From Distichodus sexfasciatus (Eukaryota > Chordata > Actinopteri > Characiformes > Distichodontidae): DNA of 64,000 nt. The position numbers and the translations under genes are program-made. Under the pieces are notes generated by a model. It worked only from the letters and a program-made list of their open reading frames with translations. It had not been told where the DNA came from and did not search any database. Of this stretch, positions 1 to 11,527 are shown one piece after another. Location: positions 151,662 to 215,661 of the forward strand of contig JAVGVS010000560.1 in the NCBI GenBank assembly GCA_032718565.1, given 5' to 3'. The first letter of the stretch is position 1. Each line of letters starts with the position of its first letter.

Positions 1-2592
1 TCACAACCAGATGGAGCGCCAGCGTCCAAACAGGAACGAGTGCATGTCTGCAATTTTCAGCAATTTGTCAGATTTTAGGGTTCAAACCCCCTCCCCGATA
101 CCACCTGACGAACGAATAAAATTCTCCCCACGCCCTGGCCGGTAATTCAAAACATGTTGACATCCCAACGGCGTGCAGCAAACATGGGACGATGTGACTC
201 AGTAAACAGTTAAATGCAAATAAAGACATCTAGGACAGATAGAATGTCATAAATGTAATGATGTAATGTTCAGCAACCATGAATGTTATTCACACAATTT
301 AGACCTCACACTGCATGACAATATGATCAAATGTTCTTTAAATTGCTTACGATTTCTTCAATCTTAATTGTGTAGTCTATGGGCGGTCATTGTTGAAAAT
401 AGGTGTAGAATGTGAATTTTGGCACTTCAGAGAATGTGAAAAAGTTCTCAAATGCAAGCTTTTACCTCATAAAAATGAACTAGCTAATAATACATTAAGC
501 AACCGTCGTGAGCACCTTGGAAAGTCATAATAATGACATGGGAAGTGCTAAGCACAAATTGGAACATGTTCAAGAGCTCATGACAGAAACAATGAAACAG
601 ATTTTGCAGATTTTGGTGTTAGTATTATTAAAATTAAAGCTAAAACAAACATTAGAATTTGTAAGTAACACTAGAAAACTAGCACTAGAGCATAAAACTA
701 ATAACACAGAAGTAGCAATTTTACAATTTGAAAACAGCACTGAAAAAACTAGCATTGGAGTTTAAAACTAACACTAGAAAACTAGCATAAGAATTTTAAA
801 ATAGTTTTAAAAATCTAGCTTTAGAATTTGAAACTAGAATTTGAAACTAACATTAGAAAAATCACAATAGAAAACTAACATTAGAAGTTCATAGTCAAAG
901 TAAACTTTATTGCCATCTCTGCTATATACTGTGCAGGTATTAAGCAATTGAATTTGAAACTAGCATTAAAAAATTAATAGTGTAGTTAGTAGTTTTGTGG
1001 ACGATCTTTTCAACAGAATAAAATACCACTGTAATGTACAGATTAACTAGGTAATTGTCATGCAATTGAACAAACAAGAATTGTTTGTTGGTAATAGTGT
1101 TTGGAGCATTGGAAAAAATTCTCACTCATAATTAAAACTTTGTAGATACTCACAAGTGCTCTCATCTTGCATTTACAATATTATGACAAGACTTGAAGGC
1201 GCCTTTACCTCCATGACTTTCCCTCACAAGTGACTTTTGTTCAGTATGACCTTTTTAGCTGAGTCGAGACGTGAAAATCCCAACATACACACAAACACAC
1301 ACATAAAATATGTAATAGTAAGAATGAAAACAAACACACCGATAAATAAATAGGAGAGGGGCTTTACTTAATTCCTCCAGCAACACTTCATAAATTCAGT
1401 GTCAAATTTTGCACTTTTTGCTCTTTTTCCCATTACATTTTCATTTCATATTAGTGTCTTTGGTAGTGTGCATAGGTGCTGAAATGTCCATAAATTGCCC
1501 AATTTTCTTTAGAAATACGTGCTTTTTGAGATCAGTTTACCAAGTTATGGAGCTTTGAGTAGGCTCTAGTGTAAGAGCATTGTTCTCTATTCTTACGGGA
1601 TCCAGATGAACATGTTTATCGTCAGAAAGCTTCTTTTTTCAGGCTGTCACTCCTCCTCTTATCATCTGTCTGTGAGATGATACGACATGACAGTGGTAGA
1701 AACTCACATCTGTGTTTTTATAACATTAGAGCATTCATAGTTCTGCATCTGTCGACTTGGGCAACCAAATGTGGTCAACAAACTTTTAGAAACCAACCAA
1801 ATAATGACTTTAAGCATGACTCAGGAACTTTAACATGATAATAGTATTAACTCATGCATTCATAATGGGTTCTCAGCTTAGATTATCTCAAAGTAAAATT
1901 CTTTTAAAATGATACAATTAGCTTTCTTTGTTACATTGTAAAATTTGCACAGATTTCCACTAATGTAAGACTCCTGATATATGAATGCACTAAATGCCAA
2001 CAATATGTAAATTAGGAGAACATTTGAACCCCCAAGTAAGCATCTAATTAGCTAATCAAACATTATGGTACATTAAAGGAGAACTCTGGCATGTTTGAAC
2101 CTATATTCTACTGTAAGAGGTCTTTGAGTACTCCAGTTGTCAAAAAATTAAAGAAAACGGTACTACCTTAGTCGACTGTCGAACTCGTTTCTATTCTCGT
2201 TTCTATTTAATCTGTAAATGGAAAGAGAAACGATTTCGACTATCGACTCTTTTGGACTTGAACGCAGTGAAAATCAACAGAGGTATGTGACAGCTGGGTT
2301 AAACACTTGTTTTATACAGTTTCTTTACCACTACTGAGTTAAACAGGCATAGTGTTATGTTCGTTAGCCTCTTGGTTGCGTTGCATGGGGCTAAGAAAGA
2401 TATGTATAGCCTTATTAGTGGCACAAAAACGGAGTTAACTTTGACGTTAGAAATCTGGCCCAATCACTTTGCTTATTAGCTGCTTAGCCATGGTGATATG
2501 GTAATATGCAAAACCCAGTGCTAGTTGTTTAATATACATCACTTCTTTTACCTGTAACCTCTTTGTCCAAATCTGTAAAATGGGTAGCATAA
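1..2592. other. Non-genic AT-rich stretch
   Basis: I find no exon-like reading frame flanked by splice sites here on either strand. The short open frames are low-complexity and lack recognisable motifs. Positions 640-890 hold a degenerate repetition of a unit resembling 'aactagcattagaatttgaa', which looks like a decayed minisatellite. The only other recognisable item is a LINE 3' tail fragment near 0.9 kb. Confidence 0.5.
894..938 (-). mobile_element. LINE 3'-end fragment
   Basis: This 45-base piece closely matches the 3' terminus of the LINE at 52.9-55.4 kb (compare 52922-52965). Both read 'tttattg.catctctgct' followed by 'atatactgt.cag'. It is probably a severely 5'-truncated insertion of the same family. 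Confidence 0.55.
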
Positions 2593-2775
2593 TGTTGGTA
2601 GCATGACAGTTAGGGAGTTGGCCTGTGATTGGAGGGTCTTGGACCAGTAAAGGTGCCACTGAGGTACTCATAAGCAAGGTACAGACCCCAAGCACTGCTC
2701 CCCGATCACTGCCAAAAAAGCTGGCCACTGCTCCTTCACTGACAGGTCAAATGCAGAGGTCACAATTTACTGTAT
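2593..2775 (+). mobile_element. tRNA-derived SINE, copy 1
   Basis: The sequence shares a diagnostic middle part ('ccactgaggtactca', 'ccccaagcactgctcccc') and a 3' part ('ccactgctccttcac') with copies at 4.6, 5.45, 8.7 and 47.7 kb. The head retains a weak tRNA-like promoter region. This copy is degenerate. Confidence 0.6.
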
Positions 2776-3272
2776 ATTTGGTTTGGTTATAAAATCTGCT
2801 TCATTAAAATGTAGGAACTATTTCTGCTTTTATTGCCCAGGCTGAAAAAACCCCAAAACCCAAAAACTTTGGGCAATGCTCAAAACTTTAAATACATTGG
2901 GTTGATTGACAGAGACCTTTGTTCTATAGAAACTGTACAGATTTTAATCAGTTAAATTGAAATTTACAAGAACAATTAGCTCTGGATGATGTAAAATGGC
3001 AACTCCAGTGCTTGTTGCATGCTCATCATTTCACGATAAAAGTCTGTTTTTGCTGCTATTTGGTTTTGTTATTAAAGCTACATTATTAAAGTTTGAAGGC
3101 TATTGCCGTTTTTTATCTCCCCAGACTGAAGAGGGAGAAACCCCATATGGTCAGCTCACTTGCATGGTTTTCTCATTTAAAGGCTGAACTCAGTGCAATT
3201 CACCTATAGTTCAGCAGGCCACTAGGAGGATGTGTGGGTGTGGGAATGTGTAAAGTCAGCTTACATTCATAT

Positions 3273-3276
<4 letters not shown>

Positions 3277-3335
<59 letters not shown>
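3277..3335. repeat. (TC)n microsatellite
   Basis: About 29 dinucleotide units with a single interruption (TTTC). The serine/leucine-rich open frames across it are artefacts of the repeat. Confidence 0.97.
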
Positions 3336-4605
3336 GCATCTGCATTTTTTAAAAGGCAACTGTCTCAGGTGTTTGAGATCAGGTTTTACGGAGTTTTATA
3401 CAATAAATCAAGACTTAGAGAGTTAAGCTATGCATGTAAATCTCTCACTCTCTCTGTGCATGTGCGTAAATGCAGCTGTTTCAAAAGTGTTGAAAATCAA
3501 AGTTTATTGTGCGTTCTATGACAAATTGAGATTTAGAAAGAAATTTCAGCTGTGAATGTCATTCACACACACTCTCTCTATCTCCCTCGGAAACTAGGTA
3601 AACAAAGCAAATGGAACAAACTGTGACAATCTGCTATGGAAATCAAAAGTGTTGATTGTTGGACGTCTCAGAGTTGAACTGAATATTATTTGATGGCTAA
3701 TGACATCACTGCTTTCTGCCACCTCTGGCCTACAGATGATGTGCCATGCTGAAGAGGGAGTTTGTTGAGGAAGGAAGTGTCTAATATTGTCTTTGGCTGA
3801 ATAATTGACGTTAAAAGTCAAAATAATCTATAAAACAAGGTGGAAGGATGAGGTGGTTGCATCCTTTAAATTTGACTAAAACATAAATTCAGCAATTTTG
3901 GAACTCAAAAAGAAAAGACTTGGTCAAACCTCTTTCCCTCTCTCTTTATGTTTAAAAACTGCTGCGTTGAAAGCAAATACATTATGTGTTTTTTATGTCA
4001 AAACAAGACTTTGGATGAAATTTAAGACATGCAGGTAAGGCTCTCTCTGTGTGCATATGTATAAGTAAGCCATGCAACTACAGTGTTTTCTATGGCAAAC
4101 TCAGACTTAAAATGTAAGTTATGCAGTGCATGTTAGTCTCTCTCTCTCTCTCTTTCTATGTGTGTGTAAGTTTGCCTTAAATGTGCCTCACAAACTCAGT
4201 TGTTTCATGAGTTTTACTGTTTTCTGTTTTGCTCCTGCATACCCACATGTGCCCAGGGGCTCCTAAACGGGGAGCTATGTGTGCATGGTTGTGTACGTGT
4301 GTGCATGCTTTACATACATGCCATTCAGGGTGTGGACAACACGCTTCCATTTGTCCAAGGATTACCGTGCATATAGCAAACATACTCCTCTGTTTATATG
4401 TGTTTGTCCATAACAATCAGCAGCAGCTGCCAGCCTCCATCTGTGCCCCAAACCCTGTGCCACCCGCCCGATGAATGGCCTTCCCTGGTGCCCAGCAACA
4501 ACCTCCCTAAACTCCTCTCTGGTCAAAGATGTGTTGTGTTTTTTAATCAGAGGCAACTGTTTTTTCCTAGTTTTCTCTTTAACTATATATACACCACAGC
4601 ACCTA

Positions 4606-4816
4606 GTCCACCACAACAAAATGTGACCTCTGCATTTGACCAACCCGTGAAGGAGCAGTGGGCAGCTTTAGCAGAACCCAGGGAACAGTGCATAGGGACG
4701 GTACCTGGCTCATGAGTGCCTCAGAGTTACCTTTACTGGTCTGGGACTTTACCGGAACTGGCGACCTTCTGATCATGGGGCCAACTCCCTAATCGTTACA
4801 CTACCAACTGCCCCAT
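4606..4816 (-). mobile_element. tRNA-derived SINE, copy 2
   Basis: Reverse-oriented copy of the SINE at 2.6 kb. Reading the minus strand, it starts near 'ggggcagttggtagtg' and runs through the 'aaggtaacc.ctgaggcact' and 'gctgcccactgctcctt' blocks into a 3' end related to the other copies. Confidence 0.65.
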
Positions 4817-5355
4817 ATGCATGTGCATTTGCTGGAATGCTGTATAAATAATTTAGTTTGAGATATCATGAAGCAATACTTGCAGTGATTGGACACAAAC
4901 TCTAGCTCAGTGAAGTCCGACACTGCTGGAAATCACACTCTGGCCGAATAGTAGTTTGTGATTTACTAAACATTTAAAATGAAAATTGTTTCTTGTCTTT
5001 GCTTGCATTGCAAAAGCTGTTTGCTAGACTGGACTTAAACGTGTGGTGCAGCCAGGAAAGGAATACCAAGTGTGTGTGCGTTTAGTTTTTGTTTTTTTAA
5101 TGATTCCCTTTCCCCAAGTTGCCTGACAGGCATCTATCAGCCTCAACACTCTTCACCCTCCACACACCCCTACACTCTCCTGGCATGTTGTGATCGGGTA
5201 TCTGACCATTTGGGGCCATGACTGGTCTTTTACTTAAGGTCTAAGTAGAAAAAAGTAAAAGATAAGCAAGGTCTATTTTTTTGTAATTGACTTGGTGGCT
5301 TGCAGAAGTGTTGGAGGTCAGGTTTTGACTTTTCTACAAAACAGTTAAGACATAG

Positions 5356-5393
<38 letters not shown>

Positions 5394-5399
5394 CTCTCT
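5356..5399. repeat. (CT)n microsatellite
   Basis: About 20 CT units with one G interruption near the 3' end. Confidence 0.95.
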
Positions 5400-5451
5400 A
5401 TGAAACTGCTACAATAGTGTTGGAAATCAGGGTATGTCAGTGTTTTCCAAG

Positions 5452-5640
5452 GATGATGGTGGTCTAATGGTTAGGACACTCGCCTCTGGACCAAGAGGTC
5501 ATGGGTTTCAATGCTGCCAAAAAGCTGTCCACTGCTCCTTCACGGATGGGTCAGATGTAGAGGTCACATTTCATTGTGGTGTACTATGTGCTGTGCTGTG
5601 GTGTGTTCACAATGGCAAATTACTTCTCACTTAATCTCTT
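5452..5640 (+). mobile_element. tRNA-derived SINE, copy 3
   Basis: The head resembles a tRNA promoter (A-box-like 'tggtctaatggttagga', B-box-like 'gggtttcaatgc'). The 3' half ('gtccactgctccttcac', 'ttcattgtggtgtact') matches the other copies. The middle block is missing, so this is an internally shortened copy. Confidence 0.7.
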
Positions 5641-8600
5641 TTTGAGAAACAGCATCTTCTGCTACACTTTTCTCATGAAGTGACTGAAACGCAACTGATG
5701 GCTGCGTCACCATTCTTTACAACCAACTGTCCCAGTTGCCTATTAGCATGTTTAACTTTTTAAAGTATTTTATATCTTATCTGTTACTTGTGTTATGTGA
5801 TAACTTCATCTCTAACTTATAGAACACGCTTAATTGTTCATGTTTGTCATAGCAACTGTGGATGAGATGTGTGCTAGCAATGTTTCAAAGGTTCTGATGA
5901 TTCTGAAGGTGAACTTTTTCATCTGTAAGTTGTCTTTTCTAGAGCTCAGAAGTTGAATACTTATGCACGAAGCATATTTATGTAATATTGGCCAACACTG
6001 ATAAAAAAAATGTACACTTGTAAAAATTGGGGGTTTTGAACAGAAAAATGCTGGCAGGATGTGTACAAGGGATTGATAATAGTTTTGCAACATATTTTAT
6101 GTATATTCAATGTACAAACACTGTTAATACATTATTTATTTATTAGTTGGTCATTTTTGTGAATATCACTGCATCATTTATGAAATTCCAAATTTAATTA
6201 AGTGTTCCTAATCCTTGGGTGGCAAATTGTTATTTTCCATTTTTTACATTTCTTTTTATTATTATTTACCAAGTTTCACTTTTCACAGAATTAACTGGAC
6301 TTTCTCTCTCTCTCTCTAGGACCAAAAGAAATGAGATAATCTTTTATCTCAGTGTCTTCAGAGAGAGAGGAGCAAGAAGCAAGAACTGGCTGCAAAAAGC
6401 AGGAAATGTATGTGTTAGTAATTTCCAAGTTGTGGGGGTTCAGCTCCCAGAATGCACTGTTGAATTCCTTTAACATGTGGCACTTCAGGAAAGGGGTGGT
6501 TGACCTCTGGCTTCCCAAGAGTCCCAGGAGACTGGCCAGCCTGGCTACACCATCATTGCTGGCTTCAGAGGCTGTTTGTAACTGGTAGAGCCATCAAACT
6601 GCAGCTTCTTACCTTCCCTCCAGAAACTGGAGCTTTGCTGGGTGCTGTCGTTGCTTTCTGCAGCAATGGAGCGGCGCTCTTTACTTTTTCCACTTTTGTA
6701 GTCCTCCAGATGCGAGTTTCTTGATGTCTTTCTTTTGGTGCTGCACTTCACTACCACACATGTGATCCATTAAGGTAGAGAGTCAGGAGAAAGCGCAGGA
6801 AGCATTCCCGCTGAAAAGCCGTTAGCCTACTTTCGACTGTTTCCAGAGGCGGCGTATGCCCCAGTTCCCCCCTCTGATGCGATTTTCAGAGCGTTTAGCC
6901 ATGAATACTGTCAGATGTCAATGAACACTGGACTTAGCGAGACTAAAACAAAACATGAATCATGGTGCATGAATCAAGGGATGATGGAATTTTAAATGGC
7001 TGAGGCTTGTTGTTCTTTCCTTTAAGGTCCAAGAAAATAACTTTGAGTAGATTTGAACCAATAAGTTTAAATCTTAAAATATGATTGCTAGTAATAAACT
7101 AGTAATAGCTTAGTAATAATGCTGCAATTACAAACGTTGCTACGCTGTTCTAAGGATAACGTGATTTTTACACATTATGATCAGACCAGGTTCAGCAAAA
7201 CCTGATGTTACAGAAGTCACAGATTTTGCAGCTTACTAGCAGTATAATTTTAATAAACTTTTGCTAACTTAAGCAACTTATCTTTGCAGCTTTTAACTTT
7301 TAAACATAGTACACGATTTGTTTTTCCCGAAGAACATGAAACTGAATTTATAACATTTTTAGCACACATCAATTTAAATTTATTGCAAAATTTATTAAAA
7401 TTAATGTGTTGTGTTTTTGAAATAACAAAACATTGTGATTGTTGTGTGACAGAAATCTTGTTTTACTTCATTATTTTTTTTTCTTCTTATTCACAATTTT
7501 TAAGCACTAAACCTGGTCCACAGTTTTTGTCATAGAGACACAGTTCGTGGCCTAAATTTTTAACTAATTATGCAGAGGGGTGCTATTACTTTTTGTGTTG
7601 ATAGCTCATCTGTAACTGTTGTCACTAGACTCTCCTCACTTCAGTCTTAGCCTCCACATCTAAAGCCTGCTCTCTTAACCAGTCAACTTTAACCATCCAA
7701 AAATGCTTAATGAACACTCCGCCAGAATCTGGTCAACCTAACATGACCTCTTGACAGCGATAGCCATCGATCGAAGTGTAACACGTCCAACAGGTGCACG
7801 TCTCAAGACTCCTGGGGTCTCTAATTGATGGCTCCTTGATATCAAAGGCTGTACTAATAACAGCTTTGAGCTTTCTGCTGGAACAGAGGGACCCTCGGGG
7901 TGAGGGAGGGGAAGGGGTCTGAGGGTCAGGGCCAGGGGGTTATGAGGGGGACGTGGGATGTCGTGGAACTTTGCTGTGGCTGTGAATGGTGCTGTGTTGG
8001 TCAGCAGAGATGCCGTGCTGGGGGCCAGCTAGCAGGGCGCAGCACTAGCGGCTGCTGAATGGGACAGCTGGGTTTGGCCTGAATAGGGGATCTCTTTGTA
8101 TCCTGGAGGGGGAAAAAAATCTGTGACCAATTATCAATTATCAATGTCCGTCTCCCCTGAGAAATTCTCAAACACTTTTTGCCCTCCCCACCAAAACAAG
8201 TAGTGTTGTTGATGGTGGTGGAGTTTGATGATATTTGGAGGAAGAATGGTGATTTTTTTGTCTTTTTGGACCCTAATCCTCCCCAGATCCCTACGAAGTC
8301 CGAGTCTTGTTCACTAACCATTCTTAAGGAGAAATTTGTTGCTCAAAACTCTCACAGGATCTACTAATGATAAAGAGCATGTAAAATGTGCAAAAATAAT
8401 TGTTAAAAAACTAACATTTATCGCATGTATCTTTGTGCAAAATATTAGCTTATTCAGAATTCAACAGTTGCAATTTCTTTGCAAATACACTAACATACAG
8501 TGTCACTCACTCTTCCTTGTTACAACATTCAGTGTTGTCGTTCTTCTGATTGTTGTCCTGACTCACATCCCCTGTTCCTCATTTCACCTCACCACTGCAA

Positions 8601-8654
8601 AAAGTCCCTTTTCTTCAATTAATTTTGTGCAATTAAATTATGAATGAATGGTTA
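5641..8654. other. Non-genic stretch
   Basis: No exon can be supported. Reading frames of 60-105 codons occur but have no motif, no splice context and overlap one another on both strands. A guanine-rich tract lies at 7.9 kb. Confidence 0.45.
7897..7917 (+). other. Potential G-quadruplex motif
   Basis: Four runs of three or four guanines are separated by loops of three, one and two bases, which fits the canonical G3+N1-7 pattern. More G runs follow up to 7957. Folding is a prediction only. Confidence 0.5.
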
Positions 8655-8876
8655 TTTGTCATTGTGAACATACTACAGCACAGAGCATTATAGCAAAATG
8701 TGACCTCTGCATTTGACACATCCATGAAGGAGTAGCCGGCAGCATGCTCCCAGTGCCCAGGGAGCAGCATTTTGGGGTGGTACCTTTCTTGTGAATACCT
8801 CAGTGGTACCTGTACCAGTCTTGGACCCTCTGATCACAGGACCACCTCCCTAACCATTATGCTATCAACTGCCCTG
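8655..8876 (-). mobile_element. tRNA-derived SINE, copy 4
   Basis: Reverse-oriented member of the family at 2.6, 4.6, 5.45 and 47.7 kb. It shows the shared 'aaaatgtgacctctgcattt' block, the 'tgaaggag' block and a terminal 'ctatcaactgcccc'. Confidence 0.65.
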
Positions 8877-10918
8877 TAAGCAAATTTTTTTGAAATATTG
8901 CTTCTGAAAAACATTATCCTGCCAGACAAAGTACTAATGAACTGCTGTCAGTATTATACAGCAAATATGCTGTAAAAAATTATACTGTGCACTAAAGTGG
9001 AGCCCAAGGACCTCTTAAACCTCATACCTTCACATATTAAAAAAAGAAGTTCAAGCATTTCTCACTACCAATGGGTTTAGAAAATTTATTTCTGCCTTGA
9101 GCATTGCCTGTGTTGTAACACAGCCTATTTAACATGAATCAGGGGATTGATTACAGAGGTCGGAGTAAAAATACGGTGGCTAAAGAGGCCCTGCGATGAG
9201 GTAGTCGGGCTGAACTACGTGTTTTCAGCCATGTGCTAAGCATTAAGTGTTAATTACAGTTAAAAGCTTAGTGTTTAGTACGGCCTCGTTAAGTATACTT
9301 ACTGTCTGCAGTGAAATTTTTCATCAGTGACAGGCACAATTGGCATTATGATAATTGCTAATGAGAATATCTAAGCGCTGACATAATTATATCCCTTTAA
9401 AAATTACAGACTGCAGTGAGGTGTGTTTAACTGCCCCATTGTTCGACAAAGAAATTCTAACAACATATTTAGAGAATGGGAGAGAAAGAATAGAAGAGAA
9501 TGATGGGATGTATGTCCATCTTCTTCAACAGGTTAAATTTCCCTTTTCAGAAGTTTAAAGCCTTTGTTATTGTTTTCCTCCTGGCGAATCTGACTGCAAT
9601 TTGGCGATTCTCAGCCGCTGCTCAGAGATCTTTCCGGAGGGTAAGGCATGTTGTGTGTGACCCCTGACCTTGAGGGGGGCTGGGCTTATTATTGAATAGG
9701 TATAGAATGACTGAGCTGCCGGTGACCCCGTTCCAACCTGTGCTTTTCAGGTCCGCGTGGTGGCCGGTGGTGATGACTCCGGTTGATCTTCACCTGTCAA
9801 AGCAAGACTCTGACTAAAGACCTGCAGTTTGGTAGGAGGAAACCAAAACAAAGCAGGAAAGAAAATAAAAGAAGTGGAGGAAAGGACAAAATAGAGCAGA
9901 GGAAAGGACACAAACTGGCCTTTCACTGGCATGCTAAAACAAACAAAAAAGAACAGGAGTTAAGACTATAATAACTGAAACTTCTGACATTAAAAATACA
10001 GATAGTTGATTGAATATTAAAAAAAACTATTCATTAGTTGTATGTTAGAATTTTGGGATTTTATTGAATAGATTGCAAGCAAGTTGATTTTTTGAACATG
10101 TGGTCATTGTTCAATTTTATAGCTGAAATCTATCATTTTTACAAATATTTTCAGAAACTTGAAACCTCATGGTGGTCATTCCAAGCCTGTTTGGTGTTGT
10201 AATGGTGTTGCCCATCTTTCAGTGTGTTCTGGCTTGTCTTTGAAAAAGGGTGTGATGCACACACACACACACCGACACAGGCAGGGCAGTTGAAAGACGA
10301 CTCAAAGCCTGTCAGCAAAGAATCAAGCTTCCTCTCACCTTCTTTGTTCCTGTTTCTGTGTTTGTCTTCAGATTTCTCTAAGCCTGGGCTACCTGCTTAA
10401 AGCAACAGGAATATTTTGACATTGGTATCCTGGAAAAAAAACCCCAAAGATTCAGGAATGATAGGGGACTCTACTTTGTCATAGCAAATGACTCCATTCA
10501 TGACATTTAGCAATTGTTTTTTGGACATGGGAAGCGAGCAAGCTCTTCCTGCTAGCATAAGTGGCCTCCTTGTAGCAAACCAATAATCCTCGTGGTTCTG
10601 CTCGACTTCCTTCAGATCCCCCTTGATCTTTGGGAGGATGGGAGGCAAACATTCCAGTCTCTGCTGTCCCAGGTGGGCAAATGACAAGACAAATTTAACA
10701 CTGATCTTTTTTCCACCGCTGAGGAGTTCTGTTTGAATTATAAAGAGGCAGTAGAAATATCTCTGTTCTAATTTGGTCAAGGTTGGGCACAGAAAAACAG
10801 TAATCAAAAACATGAACGTTCCCTTGTTCACTGATAAAAAGAGTTTGACCTAACTTTATTCATAAACGCCATTTTAATTGGTGTTTGGAACCCCCAAATT
10901 GCTTTACATTCATTGCAT
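8877..10918. other. Non-genic stretch, possible conserved element
   Basis: No exon is supported. Positions 9130-9440 look less repetitive than their surroundings and are rich in homeodomain-type TAATTA/TAATTG cores. This is only a weak hint of a conserved noncoding element. Confidence 0.35.
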
Positions 10919-11357
10919 TTGCTCTGACCAGCCATAACATTATGACCCCCCCACCTGCAGGTCTGCAGCTACGAAGCCCCATAAGCAACAAACTGTGATG
11001 TGCTGTGTGTTCTGACACCTTTCTATCAGGACCAGCCCTGACATTTTCAGAAGTTTGGGTTACTGCAGCTCTTCTATAGGATCAGACAACATCCATGTCC
11101 ACAAATTAGCCTTGCCACCCATGATCCTGTTACTATTTCACCTTTTTTTCTTCCTTGGACCATTCTTGGTAGTTTCTGACCACTGCAGAACAGGAACATC
11201 CCACAAGAGCTGCAGTTTTGGAGATGCTCTGACCCAGTCTAGCCATCGCAATTGGGCCCTTGTCAAAGTCGCTCAAGTCCTTATATTTGCATATTTTTAT
11301 GCCCATTTTCAGTGGTTCGAACAAACCAACTTCACCTGTCAGTGCTGATTAGTGTAT
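10919..11357 (-). mobile_element. Internally deleted Tc1-like transposon
   Basis: The left end carries the fish Tc1-type terminus 'ccagccataacattatgacc'. The minus strand encodes the N-terminal part of a Tc1 transposase (about 11324 down to 11133): a KDLSDFDKGPI-type start followed by the helix-turn-helix segment GQSISKTAALVGCS. The frame then stops, and the rest of the transposase, including the DDE catalytic domain, is absent. The right terminus ('cacctgtcagtgctgatt') has lost part of its inverted repeat. Full-length relatives are about 1.2-1.6 kb, so this 0.44-kb copy cannot move itself. Confidence 0.85.
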
Positions 11358-11385
11358 CAGATGCTGTAATCTAGTCAGTCTTACA

Positions 11386-11527
11386 TTTCCCAGGTACAGG
11401 TACAGTACCCCTGAGCAACATAAGGGTTATGAGCCTTGCTCTGGGGCTCAGTGGTGGTAGAATAGAGCTGGATTTGAACCTACAACCTCTTGGTCTACAG
11501 TTATCTAACCAATAGATCACCACAACC
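11386..11527 (-). mobile_element. tRNA-derived SINE fragment
   Basis: On the minus strand the piece begins with a tRNA-like head containing the B-box-like 'ggttcaaatcc'. It ends in 'atgttgctcaggggtactgt', a block also found in the SINE at 23.1 kb. Confidence 0.6.

Larger units (their letters stand above)
2776..5451. other. Non-genic, microsatellite-rich stretch
   Basis: No supported exon. It contains (CT)n tracts at 3277-3335 and 5356-5399, shorter CT clusters near 3.45, 3.57 and 4.14 kb, and one reverse-oriented SINE. Several segments ('aaagtgttgaaaatca', 'aaatttaagacatgcaggtaag') recur in altered form, suggesting old local duplication around the CT tracts. Confidence 0.5.

Noticed and set aside
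10397..10831. 144-codon minus-strand open frame
   Set aside because: It is the longest non-repeat frame in the first 25 kb, but it has no recognisable domain, no splice context and its composition looks like decayed repeat DNA. I do not support it as a gene.
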